A stretch of DNA of 64,000 nucleotides from Helicobacter sp. MIT 05-5294 (GTDB taxonomy: Bacteria > Campylobacterota > Campylobacteria > Campylobacterales > Helicobacteraceae): positions 1 through 64,000 of the forward strand of contig NZ_JRPA02000003.1 of assembly GCF_000765675.1 (NCBI RefSeq). The letters run 5' to 3'. The notes beneath the pieces are model-generated. The model did not search any database and had not been told where the DNA came from. It saw only the letters and a program-made list of their open reading frames with translations. This document shows, piece after piece, positions 1 through 7,669 of the stretch. How positions within the stretch are numbered: position 1 is the stretch's first letter; each line of letters opens with the position of its first letter. Made by a program: the position numbers and the translations under genes.

Positions 1-114
1 TAAAGATTCCATTGTAAAGTCTCCTTTCATTCAGTATTGTAGATTGCCACAAATTGCGTTGCAATTCTCGCAATGACGAGAGACAAAGTCAAAGGCTAAT
101 GAAAACGAACAGGC
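1..114. repeat. Left copy of a 114-bp direct repeat
   Basis: These 114 bases match 6182-6295 base for base. The copy starts at the window edge, so the true repeat may be longer. It contains a REP-like unit (about 42-80) and the left end of the palindromic element at 87-200. With the other copy it brackets the phase-variable glycosyltransferase operon and the XRE gene. Confidence 0.95.
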
Positions 115-200
115 GATAAGGAAAGATTTTCCTAAAACTTGTTTTAGAAAAAATCAAGATTGCCTTTTCTTGTCTGTGAGTTTCGCATTAGCCTTTGACT
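87..200. repeat. MITE-like palindromic element, copy 1
   Basis: The ends form a perfect 15-bp inverted repeat, AGTCAAAGGCTAATG at 87-101 and its complement at 186-200. The centre contains CTAAAACTTGTTTTAG, so the whole unit can fold into one long imperfect hairpin. Related copies lie at about 57313-57420 and 57717-57824, and a truncated left end lies at about 6268-6303. No ORF is inside, so mobility by outside factors is only an inference. Confidence 0.8.
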
Positions 201-232
201 AAGATTACGATTGAATGCGGATTTTGCTTACT

Positions 233-1282
233 TCAATATTGATTATATTTTCCCCTTAAAACATTCAAGCCAAAATGCAAAAAACCAAGCTTCAAGAAGC
301 TTTTGTCTGCTTTGATTATCTCTTCTCCGAGCTTAAACTCAAGCGTTTGCTTCACTTGCAAAGCCTCAATAAAATCCGCAAAGCAATGAAGGGGTGGAGG
401 TGTGGGCAAAAGCCCCCAATCCACCATTTGTTGGTGAAGTTTTATATAAACAAGATGTTCTCTTTTGATTCTATAAAACACAAAGGGTAACCTCCAAAGC
501 TTGTTTTCTCGCAAGTAAGCCTCTCCAAGCTTGTAAGAAAGGTAATTTTTCACTCTTTTTACAGCACCATATTTTGCATTGACACTTAGATTTGATAGAA
601 TCCAAACACCCAAATCCCTAAGACATTTATAACCAAAAAGAGATTCTAAAGTCTCTCTGTCATACCGCTTAAAATCCTCCAACAAAACACAATTAGAAAA
701 AACCTTATAAAACTTCTCATTGCCTTGCAAAACCTCCGCCAAACCCTCTGCCTCCTCCAATCTCCCCTCCAAAATCAAAAGATTCAACTTTGCGATTTTA
801 TATAACAAACTCTCCCCATCAAGCTCTATTGCCCTATTTATCCAAGCTTTTAGAATCCCAAAATCGCTTTCTGTTTTTTTGAGCATATAGAGATTAAAAT
901 AAGATAAGGCTTGCGCTATGGGGTGAATTTTGATTTTCTCTAAATTCTCCATAATCATTTGTGCTTGTGTGTGTTCATCAAAAAACTTAAAGTGGAAATT
1001 CTGCTCTCTCCCACGACTAATCACACTTGCAAGATACGGCAAATGCGAATATGCTGAAAAGATTTCTGTTGCATAAGACATAAAGGTAAATTCAAAAAAG
1101 ATTCTCTCTACTTCTGAATATTTTGGCAAAAAATCTATGATTTTATGAATCCTAGCATTTGTCAAATTCGCGTTTGCGTAATCGTATAAAGCACTCATCG
1201 TCTCAATATCATCTGAAAAAAGCATAATCTTGTGTGTGCGATGATATTTATTAAGAATCCCAAAGGCAATTTCAATAGGCAT
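233..1282 (-). CDS. Downstream half of a phase-variable glycan protein (frame-split)
   Basis: This 349-codon frame is most likely not an independent gene. With 13 instead of 14 G in the tract at 1366-1379, the frame beginning at 2171 runs without a stop through the intervening 40 bases and into this frame, passing its ATG as an internal Met. The joined region encodes CLHLRGGDVVYD just before this ORF. That resembles the H-x-R-x-G-D donor-binding motif of fucosyltransferase-like GT-B enzymes. The half itself starts MPIEIAFGIL, has KIMLFSDD near residue 20 as expected for a nucleotide-sugar fold, and has helical, TPR-like sequence at about residues 110-200. No ribosome-binding site precedes the ATG at 1282. 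Acceptor and sugar are unknown. Confidence 0.7.
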   Translation of the reverse strand: MPIEIAFGILNKYHRTHKIMLFSDDIETMSALYDYANANLTNARIHKIIDFLPKYSEVERIFFEFTFMSYATEIFSAYSHLPYLASVISRGREQNFHFKFFDEHTQAQMIMENLEKIKIHPIAQALSYFNLYMLKKTESDFGILKAWINRAIELDGESLLYKIAKLNLLILEGRLEEAEGLAEVLQGNEKFYKVFSNCVLLEDFKRYDRETLESLFGYKCLRDLGVWILSNLSVNAKYGAVKRVKNYLSYKLGEAYLRENKLWRLPFVFYRIKREHLVYIKLHQQMVDWGLLPTPPPLHCFADFIEALQVKQTLEFKLGEEIIKADKSFLKLGFLHFGLNVLRGKYNQY

Positions 1283-1322
1283 ATTTTTCTTTATATGCTT
1301 CCCGCAACTCCGAATCCAAATA

Positions 1323-2171
1323 TCATAAACTACATCGCCACCTCTTAAGTGTAAGCAAATAAAATCCCCCCCCCCCCCCGAAGTCTTTAGCGAGTGTTTT
1401 TGCTTGATTTATCACTTCTGTAATGCGTGGGCTAAAGGGGATTTGTGAGTAGATTTTGGGCAACTCTAGCAGATAATCTTGCCCTACTCCTTGTATCTGC
1501 ATTCCACTATCTTGATAGCTCCAGCCAAAAGCTCCAGCAAATGGAAGCTGTTGTAATTTTTCTAAAGAGATTCCACGCGCCAAATGCTTCCTTTCTCTTG
1601 CGATAACTTTAGTATAAGAATGTTCTTTGATAAAAGATTGACTAAAAATATATTCTTCATTTTCTATTTGTGGTAAAAGAATATTATATTTGTATTTGTT
1701 TAGATTGTCTCTTAAGTCGTCCGTCCCACAAGGATTAATTTTGGGATTCCAAACGAATCCAAACTTATATCCAGCTATACCAGCCAAATACCAACTTACC
1801 ATCATATTCATAAGCCGCACACCGATTCCATCATCTGTGATGCTTACAAGAAGTCCTTTGTATTTCCGATACCAAACCTTAAAATCAAGAATCCTAAAAG
1901 CCCTTTTATCTGCCAAATAGATTCTGATTTTAGAAATTTCTTTGGATATTTGGAAACAAATCTCCCCTTTGAAGTCTAATTCTTCTTTACCTACAAGCTT
2001 TTCATCTTTAATAAACTCAAAAACAACCGCGCTAGATAATTCCTCCGCAAACTTAAAACTTATCTTCTCCAAATGGACACACAAAGGCAATTCATACACA
2101 TTTTCTGAAGCGCGAAACTCCAAAAGATTCTTATCAGATAATTCTAGTAAATCACAACTTTTGAAAATCAA
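1323..2171 (-). CDS. Upstream half of a phase-variable glycan protein (phase-OFF)
   Basis: This 282-codon frame opens with an ATG overlapping the stop of the preceding GT8 gene (ATGA). It contains SITDDGIGVRLMNMM and YKFGFVWNP at about residues 110-142. I associate this pattern with a Campylobacter/Helicobacter family of surface-glycan proteins, from memory. Near its end it runs into 14 G (complement of C at 1366-1379), after which 14 unrelated residues and a stop follow. With 13 or 16 G it fuses to the frame at 1282-233, giving 645 residues. With 12 or 15 G it stops after about seven codons. The gene is therefore OFF in this sequence. Assignment as a glycosyltransferase is inference from the operon and the HLRGGD motif in the fused frame. 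Confidence 0.75.
   Translation of the reverse strand: MIFKSCDLLELSDKNLLEFRASENVYELPLCVHLEKISFKFAEELSSAVVFEFIKDEKLVGKEELDFKGEICFQISKEISKIRIYLADKRAFRILDFKVWYRKYKGLLVSITDDGIGVRLMNMMVSWYLAGIAGYKFGFVWNPKINPCGTDDLRDNLNKYKYNILLPQIENEEYIFSQSFIKEHSYTKVIARERKHLARGISLEKLQQLPFAGAFGWSYQDSGMQIQGVGQDYLLELPKIYSQIPFSPRITEVINQAKTLAKDFGGGGGFYLLTLKRWRCSL
1366..1379. repeat. Homopolymer C14 (G14 on coding strand), contingency tract
   Basis: Fourteen consecutive C lie inside the coding frame that begins at 2171 on the minus strand. The length sets three alternative C-termini: 14 gives a short missense tail, 13 or 16 joins the frame at 1282-233, and 12 or 15 stops quickly. Long G/C tracts of this type mutate by slipped-strand mispairing in Campylobacter and Helicobacter. 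Confidence 0.9.
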
Positions 2172-3265
2172 GTTTTCCTCCTCATATTAATTAAGCTTAA
2201 TCCAGCAAGGCAAATCCTGCTTAGGATTCCTTTTGACTTGCTTTTGGCGCGTTGGATTGCACTTGTTTGATAAGCGCAAAGCTGTTTGGATACGAAGCGA
2301 GGCAGCTCATCTGCCAACTCCTTTCGCTTTATTGTCTCACTTACGACAACCCTAGCCCCATAGCAAAACTCCAAAACAAAATTATAAATAGAATTAGAAT
2401 AAACACATAGCATAAGTTCTTTAGAAAAACATGCGAAATTGAATTTCACCTTTTGCCCAAAATCCGCCAACAAAACTAACTCATAAGGTTGCAAATCAAT
2501 AGCCAAAATCTCCCTTGCCCATCGTATCCTCTCAAAATACTGAAACACATCTCCCCCGCTTAGTGGCACTTCTAAATTTGCCCTCCAGCCTCCCTCATAC
2601 TTGCTTCCGCCAAAACTTAACCATTGTTTATAATACACCCACCATTGCTGCCAAGCTAAAGCACAAAGCTTATTGTTCCAAAACCGATTTTTCTCCCCCC
2701 ACGCGTGGATAATAGACGCATTATTAGACTTTTTCCAAGAGATATTCCCATAATAATCATCGGACAATTCTTTGATTTTCAATGGATTCTTGAGCAAAAA
2801 GAGACTAAAGAGAGCTTGGTCGCCTAGCTTTGCTTCTGTAAAGAAGTCCTTATAATGCTCCGCGATAAACCGATAAACAAACTCATACATTTCAGTTAGT
2901 TTTATGCTATTAAAGACAATAATCCCGGTTGAATAATTCCTAATAGCTTTTAAATCATCAGGAGTTAGCATACCAAAGCCTTGCAATAGTGTCGCGCTAC
3001 CCCGAAAACAAGCCACATCAAAATCCCCAATACAACCCAACTCTTCTATGCTTCTTAAGAGCAACATATCAAAATCTAAATACACAATCACTTCGCATTC
3101 TTCTAAAAATCTCAACGCTTCAAACCGCGCATAAGCCATATGTGTATAGCGATTCAAAATAGAGCTTCCCCTATCCACTTTAGCAAGGGGATTATATTGC
3201 TTAATATTCTCTTCAAATTTATCAATGCTAAAATCAACAAATTTAACCCCCCCCCCCCCGCACAA
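2168..3265 (-). CDS. GT8-family glycosyltransferase, main part (phase-OFF)
   Basis: Glycosyltransferase of the GT8 (LgtC/RfaJ-like) type, which moves a hexose from a nucleotide sugar to a surface glycan or LPS core. Visible hallmarks are YLDFDMLLL (DxD metal site), NYSTGIIVFN, LGDQALFS and IIHAWGEKNRFW, in family order. The true start is not in this frame. The N-terminal strand is encoded at 3428-3243, and the two are separated by a 13-G tract. With 12 or 15 G they join into one 419-residue protein of normal GT8 length. The TTG at 3265 is only a theoretical start without a ribosome-binding site. The end overlaps the next gene by 4 bp. As sequenced the gene is OFF. Confidence 0.85.
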   Translation of the reverse strand: MCGGGGVKFVDFSIDKFEENIKQYNPLAKVDRGSSILNRYTHMAYARFEALRFLEECEVIVYLDFDMLLLRSIEELGCIGDFDVACFRGSATLLQGFGMLTPDDLKAIRNYSTGIIVFNSIKLTEMYEFVYRFIAEHYKDFFTEAKLGDQALFSLFLLKNPLKIKELSDDYYGNISWKKSNNASIIHAWGEKNRFWNNKLCALAWQQWWVYYKQWLSFGGSKYEGGWRANLEVPLSGGDVFQYFERIRWAREILAIDLQPYELVLLADFGQKVKFNFACFSKELMLCVYSNSIYNFVLEFCYGARVVVSETIKRKELADELPRFVSKQLCAYQTSAIQRAKSKSKGILSRICLAGLSLINMRRKT

Positions 3266-3428
3266 TTTTTGTCATTGCTTTTTTATCGGATTCCACAAAT
3301 CCATCATGGACGATATAAAACATATCCACCTTATCTTTCATCACTGCTTGAATATTTATCAAAAGCGTGCCAATGCTAAAAGCACTATCTCTTGTAGCAG
3401 CCAAAAGAATCCCAAATTTATATTGCAT
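3243..3428 (-). CDS. GT8-family glycosyltransferase, N-terminal fragment
   Basis: The ATG at 3428 follows a good ribosome-binding site (GGAGATAAT) and lies one base after the stop of the upstream gene. The 61 codons encode FGILLAATRDSAFSIGTLL and VDMFYIVHDG, the first strand-helix-strand of a GT-A fold. They then enter the G13 tract and stop at a TAA just after it. This is the real N-terminus of the GT8 gene continuing at 3265-2168. A one-base shorter tract restores the full enzyme. The short product alone cannot be active. Confidence 0.8.
   Translation of the reverse strand: MQYKFGILLAATRDSAFSIGTLLINIQAVMKDKVDMFYIVHDGFVESDKKAMTKIVRGGGG
3247..3259. repeat. Homopolymer C13 (G13 on coding strand), contingency tract
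   Basis: Thirteen consecutive C lie in codons 57-61 of the GT8 gene read on the minus strand. Tract lengths divisible by three (12, 15) give the full 419-residue protein. The present 13 gives a 61-residue stub. Its position near the 5' end makes it a clean ON/OFF switch. Confidence 0.9.
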
Positions 3429-3429
3429 A

Positions 3430-5664
3430 TTATCTCCTTACAAATATTCTAAATGGCTTTATCAAAGGGTTTTTAGAATCCATTACAAAATCCTTTGGTC
3501 TATGGATTAGCTTTTGTGTTAATCTAAAGCACTTTGTATGCGAAATTGCAGAGCCGACTTTGCCAAAGAGCAAAAGCCTAGAAATATCCAATGTAGGCTT
3601 GGTGTGCAAAATCTCATACAAATAAGGCTTATAGGCTAAAGCATTGAGATTATAAACGCTTTTTTCTGCATTTTTAGCGTCCAAATAAACTTTAGAATCT
3701 ATCACGATTCGGTAATAATCCATAGAAACGACTTGATTACACAGCCTATTTTCTTTTTTTATGAAGCGCACTTTTGAAACCCCATAGCTATAAAATTCCT
3801 TCCACAAATAATGCACAAAACGCAGCATTTTCTCATTATTTATTACAAATTCCCCTCGCAAAACCTTACCCACCTGCTCCCTTAGCTCCTCCTCATCTCT
3901 TGCTTGTAGATTCAAGCCTTGATGATGATAAAACGCATTTCCACACACCACACAAGGCTTCTTGGCAATCATCGCATACATTCCAACTCCAGAATTAAGC
4001 AACACAACCCCACAAGCAATCTCTAGCAAGTCTAAAAAATTCGTCTCATCAGGCACGAATCTCAAGGCTTTGTGCCTCTCCTTATCTAGTCCAAAATGCA
4101 ATGGGTGCTTTTTGGCAACAAACACCACATCATCTTTTTCGTATTCTTTAGCAATTCTCTCTACAACCTCCAAAAACCCATCAAAGCTAAAAGGCTCGTA
4201 TGTGAAGTGCAAAATAGCCGTATCACTAGGAAGTTGCAGGGGAACAAAAATCACCTTTTTATGGCGGATTCCAAGCTTTCTTCTTAACGCACTTCCGCCA
4301 ATCCTCTCTCCTTGCTTTTCTAAGTATTTCTCATCTTGCAAGAGTGTTTGGATATATTCTTGAGTTTGCAAGATTTGCAAAGGCGAGAGTGGTTTATCCC
4401 AATATTTTGGCGCATAAGAAGTAGAATCATAATTACAACCCCTAGTGTCAAAAAACCAAGAATCTGCAAATGCTCCCCGCTCAAATACGATATATGGAAT
4501 CCTAGATTCCTTAACAAACTGATAAATAACGATTCTTTGTTCATTGCCATAGGAATTTGGAAATAACACATACGAGATTTCATTGTCCCTCAAAAATGAT
4601 AAAAACCTTTCTTTTTCAAAGGAATCTTGTAATGATTTTTCGGGCAATTCACAGAAAAATTCATATTCTCTTTTGCAAATTAGTTCCCCAATATAAATAC
4701 TGACCCCTCTCAATGCCTGATAGGTGCTAGAATTTTCTTGAGTAAAAACTAACACTTTTTTATTGATTGCTTCTTTATCTTGCAGACAATCAACGCTATC
4801 GGAGAGTTTTTTGAATCGTTTTAAGTTTTTATAAAATTTTTGATGGTTAATTTCTCTCCTATCCAAATAACCATCTTGATTGGGTTCAATATGCCACAGA
4901 TGATAAAGCCAGATTCCATAAAAAATACTTTCATATCCCACGACACTAAACCACGCTCTAAAGCCCTTAAAATCTCTGAAATTCCAATTTCTATAATCAA
5001 AATCCAAATCTTTTGGCAAGGATTCAAAAGTCGCACAAGTTTTCAAAATCCTAAACATCAAATCAAAGTCTTCATACCCATGCCCAACAAAGCTTGGATC
5101 ATTCCCTCCAATCTCTAAAAATTTGTGCCGATTCATCACAAAAGAGCTAGAAGCGGGAGTAAAAAACTTATTTAAAAGATTCTTCCCGCTATTAATATCA
5201 TAGATTAAAAGAGATTCGCGCTTATCCTCTTCAACGCTTAGGAGATTCTCACTTCCCTCCTTGCTCAAAAACACGCAAGGCAAAATCAAAAAAGCGTTAG
5301 GATTCTCTGCGATTTGCTTTATCTCAATGATTTCTAAAATTTTTTCCAAAGCTTTTAAAGAAAGATAATAATCCACATCAAGCACCATAACCACAGGCGC
5401 GTTTGCGTGTGCGATTCCTATATTGCGACACTTTCCTAGACTAAAGGCTTTTGCCTCTTGTTGGGATTCGTCTTTTAGATATTGATGCCCCTTATCTTGA
5501 ATAAGCGTTGGCAACTCCTCGCAAATATCACTAGAATACCCCTCTACGAAGAGATATTCTATCTTGCCCGTTAGTTTGGCATTTTGGGCTTTGTCTATCA
5601 CGCGTTCTTTGATATAAGGTCGCTGTGTGCTTGTCCCAAATGGTATGATAATAGATAATTGCAT
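3430..5664 (-). CDS. Two-domain glycosyltransferase: GT2 plus KpsC/KpsS-like
   Basis: Predicted cytoplasmic enzyme of capsule or surface-glycan synthesis, 744 residues. Residues 1-260 are a GT2-type GT-A domain: IIIPFGT at the N-terminus, LDVDYY with its DxD at 96-98, and GYEDFDLMFRIL at 196-207. Residues about 300-620 resemble the Kdo-transferase fold of KpsC/KpsS, with VPLQLPSDTAI near 475, KKHPLHFG near 518 and VLLNSGVGMYAMIAKKP near 554. The same features occur in kpsS at 11978-13213. The ATG follows AAGGATTCCT. It is the first gene of a leftward operon whose next two genes are phase-variable, and it lacks a long homopolymer itself. Which sugars it links cannot be told. Confidence 0.8.
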   Translation of the reverse strand: MQLSIIIPFGTSTQRPYIKERVIDKAQNAKLTGKIEYLFVEGYSSDICEELPTLIQDKGHQYLKDESQQEAKAFSLGKCRNIGIAHANAPVVMVLDVDYYLSLKALEKILEIIEIKQIAENPNAFLILPCVFLSKEGSENLLSVEEDKRESLLIYDINSGKNLLNKFFTPASSSFVMNRHKFLEIGGNDPSFVGHGYEDFDLMFRILKTCATFESLPKDLDFDYRNWNFRDFKGFRAWFSVVGYESIFYGIWLYHLWHIEPNQDGYLDRREINHQKFYKNLKRFKKLSDSVDCLQDKEAINKKVLVFTQENSSTYQALRGVSIYIGELICKREYEFFCELPEKSLQDSFEKERFLSFLRDNEISYVLFPNSYGNEQRIVIYQFVKESRIPYIVFERGAFADSWFFDTRGCNYDSTSYAPKYWDKPLSPLQILQTQEYIQTLLQDEKYLEKQGERIGGSALRRKLGIRHKKVIFVPLQLPSDTAILHFTYEPFSFDGFLEVVERIAKEYEKDDVVFVAKKHPLHFGLDKERHKALRFVPDETNFLDLLEIACGVVLLNSGVGMYAMIAKKPCVVCGNAFYHHQGLNLQARDEEELREQVGKVLRGEFVINNEKMLRFVHYLWKEFYSYGVSKVRFIKKENRLCNQVVSMDYYRIVIDSKVYLDAKNAEKSVYNLNALAYKPYLYEILHTKPTLDISRLLLFGKVGSAISHTKCFRLTQKLIHRPKDFVMDSKNPLIKPFRIFVRR

Positions 5665-5720
5665 AGGAATCCTTATGAAAGCTTTATTTTGTCCTGATTA
5701 GTGATTTGTCATCACAAAAT

Positions 5721-5789
5721 ACTCTATCATAGTAGAGTGAAAAAGGATTATAAAATAGTTAAACTTAAAAAAATCTATTATAGTAGAGT
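5721..5789. promoter_or_regulatory. Paired palindromic operators between GT operon and XRE gene
   Basis: ACTCTATCATAGTAGAGT at 5721-5738 has 6-bp inverted arms. A close copy, TCTATTATAGTAGAGT, lies at 5774-5789, ending two bases before the XRE ATG. Between them, a minus-strand TATAAT (5752-5747) could start the leftward glycosyltransferase operon. The plus-strand TATTAT (5776-5781) would start XRE transcription almost at its ATG. Binding by the XRE protein to both copies is inference. Confidence 0.6.
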
Positions 5790-5791
5790 AT

Positions 5792-6055
5792 ATGAGTAAA
5801 ACGACAATAAGAAATATGGAACAACCCAGCACAGAAGAAATTAAAAACTTTTATTATAAAATCGCCAAAAATGTCGCTAGGATTCGCAAAAGTCAAAACA
5901 TCTCCCAGCTAGAACTAAGCCTAGCCTTAGGCTACCAATCTGTCTCGCTAGTCGCAGGAGCAGAAGCAGGATACAACAAAACTCATTTTAATCTTGAACA
6001 TCTCTATAAAATCTCTAAAATCCTAAAAGTAGAAATTACAGAATTTTTTGTTTAA
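5792..6055 (+). CDS. XRE-family (Cro/CI-type) DNA-binding regulator
   Basis: Small cytoplasmic repressor-like protein of 87 residues with one HTH_3 domain at about residues 25-85. The pattern is IAKNVARIRKSQNISQLELS, then a recognition helix around QSVSLVAGAEAGYNKTHFN, then LYKISKILKVEITEFF. No Shine-Dalgarno precedes the ATG at 5792, and the likely -10 is so close that the mRNA may be leaderless. An alternative ATG lies at 5816. It is divergent from the phase-variable glycosyltransferase operon and lies inside the same repeat-bracketed block, so regulation of itself and of that operon is the natural inference. Confidence 0.8.
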   Translation: MSKTTIRNMEQPSTEEIKNFYYKIAKNVARIRKSQNISQLELSLALGYQSVSLVAGAEAGYNKTHFNLEHLYKISKILKVEITEFFV

Positions 6056-6118
6056 GGGTCAAATTCCGCAATGACGAATGAAATTACCCAGCCGTCATTG
6101 CGAGAAATGAAACGAATG

Positions 6119-6163
6119 ACGCGGCACACACTGCGTTAGCAGTTTGCCCACACTTGCAAATCC
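6119..6163. repeat. Long-range inverted repeat with 54626-54670
   Basis: These 45 bases are the reverse complement of 54626-54670 with about one mismatch. The unit includes the palindrome-like core AACTGCTAACGCAGTG. Part of it recurs around 47550-47566. It belongs to the intergenic REP-like repeat family of this genome. Confidence 0.8.
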
Positions 6164-6181
6164 ACGCCTAGAATCTTGCCC

Positions 6182-6295
6182 TAAAGATTCCATTGTAAAG
6201 TCTCCTTTCATTCAGTATTGTAGATTGCCACAAATTGCGTTGCAATTCTCGCAATGACGAGAGACAAAGTCAAAGGCTAATGAAAACGAACAGGC
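6182..6295. repeat. Right copy of the 114-bp direct repeat
   Basis: Identical to bases 1-114. The match ends inside the palindromic element, of which only the left end remains here (to about 6303). The rest of the gap between the XRE stop and pldA (6056-6348) holds only REP-like repeats and no gene. Confidence 0.95.
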
Positions 6296-6348
6296 AATAA
6301 AGCACTACAATGGAATCCTCACAATGCACAAGTTTGCAACAAAACCAA

Positions 6349-7518
6349 CTAACGATTAAACAAAATCCCGATTCCAAAGCGGTTGATGGAATTATTATAA
6401 TCTTGCAAACTCTCCCCATAGCCATTGAAAAACTGCAAATACAAATAAAGATTCTTATAAATCGGATAAGAATAATCCAACGAAATAGAGCCTTTATTGT
6501 CTTCTCGTAGGTTGTTGCGCAAAGTCGCGCTAAAGAGGTGTTTATCCCACAAATACCCGAGCGTTAATTCGCCATAGCCTAGATAGCGCGTAATATCTGG
6601 ATTATCATCTTTATCAGCACTTTCTGGGATTCTATACCACGCTTTTAAAGCCATTACGAAATTTTTATAACTATAAATCCCCTCCGCAAAAAGTCTATCC
6701 CAACTGCGCGAATGGCTCACATCTCCGCCATTGCTTTGGTGCAAATAACCAAAATCTATGCGGTCAAAAAACAAATCGTAATCATTCAAAGGATAGCTAA
6801 AATACAAGCTCGGCTCGTAATTGCTTTCTCTAAAAGGTCTAGAGTTTTGATTGTCATAGAGTTGCCAAAAACTTTGTTGCGTATAGGCGAAATACAAATC
6901 CAAATCTCTGATAAACAAATCATCAAATAATTCTTTTTTAATGCTAATTTGGAATTTCGTTTCCACTTGTTTGCGCTGATTTGGTTCTTTAGCTGAACTT
7001 ATGTTTGCTGGAAGAATATAATTAAATTTGTGTGGTTCAAACCCCAACAATCCGCCCATAAATTTATTCCGCTCAAACCTCCCCTCATAGAGAGTTTTTT
7101 CGCTTGAAGCCACAGCATTTGTATCAAGAGCTACACTAGAATTTTGCTTTAGATTCTCTTGCTTTAGAGAAGAAACAAGCCCCTCTTGAATCTTCTCTTT
7201 GGAGAGATTCTTCGGTGATTGGATAGAAATGCGACTATTTGCGACTTCTTCATCTTTTGGCGCGATAAAAGTAACATAGACTTTTTTGTCATTAGGAAGC
7301 TTTAATGTCAGCTGGTCTGTTTGGTCTGTATTGACTTCTAAGACTTCTAAAAGCTGCATATTTTCGTCCAAAATCAGCACTTTTAGCTTTTCATTATTTT
7401 TAAATTCTAAAGAATCCGACAAACTCTCTTTGGAAAGATTCCTAAAATCCCCTCCCCAAAAGCAAGAAGCTAATATTGCTACAAAAAAAATATTTTGTAA
7501 AATTTTATTTAATTTCAT
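6349..7518 (-). CDS. Outer-membrane phospholipase A (PldA)
   Basis: Integral outer-membrane beta-barrel phospholipase A1, calcium dependent in the family, hydrolysing phospholipids that reach the outer leaflet. The 389-residue protein has a signal peptide (residues 1-18, with Cys at 19), a variable periplasmic stretch to about 145, and then the barrel. The catalytic block reads YLHQSNGGDVSHSRSWDR, placing the His-Ser pair of the PldA active site at about H260 and S262. SRPFRESNYEPSLYF is also typical. The gene ends in a barrel-closing aromatic/Arg terminus. H. pylori pldA is phase-variable through a poly-G tract; no such tract is present here. It is divergent from kpsM. Confidence 0.93.
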   Translation of the reverse strand: MKLNKILQNIFFVAILASCFWGGDFRNLSKESLSDSLEFKNNEKLKVLILDENMQLLEVLEVNTDQTDQLTLKLPNDKKVYVTFIAPKDEEVANSRISIQSPKNLSKEKIQEGLVSSLKQENLKQNSSVALDTNAVASSEKTLYEGRFERNKFMGGLLGFEPHKFNYILPANISSAKEPNQRKQVETKFQISIKKELFDDLFIRDLDLYFAYTQQSFWQLYDNQNSRPFRESNYEPSLYFSYPLNDYDLFFDRIDFGYLHQSNGGDVSHSRSWDRLFAEGIYSYKNFVMALKAWYRIPESADKDDNPDITRYLGYGELTLGYLWDKHLFSATLRNNLREDNKGSISLDYSYPIYKNLYLYLQFFNGYGESLQDYNNSINRFGIGILFNR

Positions 7519-7611
7519 GGATTGATACCAAAGTTATAGTGAATAAAATCTGCATTTTATAATAAATTTGATTTTTTTGTCAATTTTATGCTTAATCAAG
7601 CAAACTTTTTT

Positions 7612-7617
7612 TATAAT
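7612..7617 (+). promoter_or_regulatory. Probable -10 box of the kps operon
   Basis: TATAAT preceded by a T-rich stretch lies about 50 bp before the kpsM start, the usual Helicobacter promoter layout without a clear -35. The same 150-bp gap must also hold the divergent pldA promoter. Confidence 0.5.
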
Positions 7618-7669
7618 ACCCCCATTTTATTTTTTAAAATTATCTAAGTTTCAAGGGCTTTGCTGGAAA

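Noticed and set aside
1247-1322. Independent gene start at the ATG of 1282
   Set aside because: No ribosome-binding site, and the shifted frame from the upstream gene runs straight through this Met with a meaningful motif before it.
7568-7669. N-terminal extension of KpsM
   Set aside because: The stretch covers the likely promoter and does not look like KpsM; the family start is at 7670.
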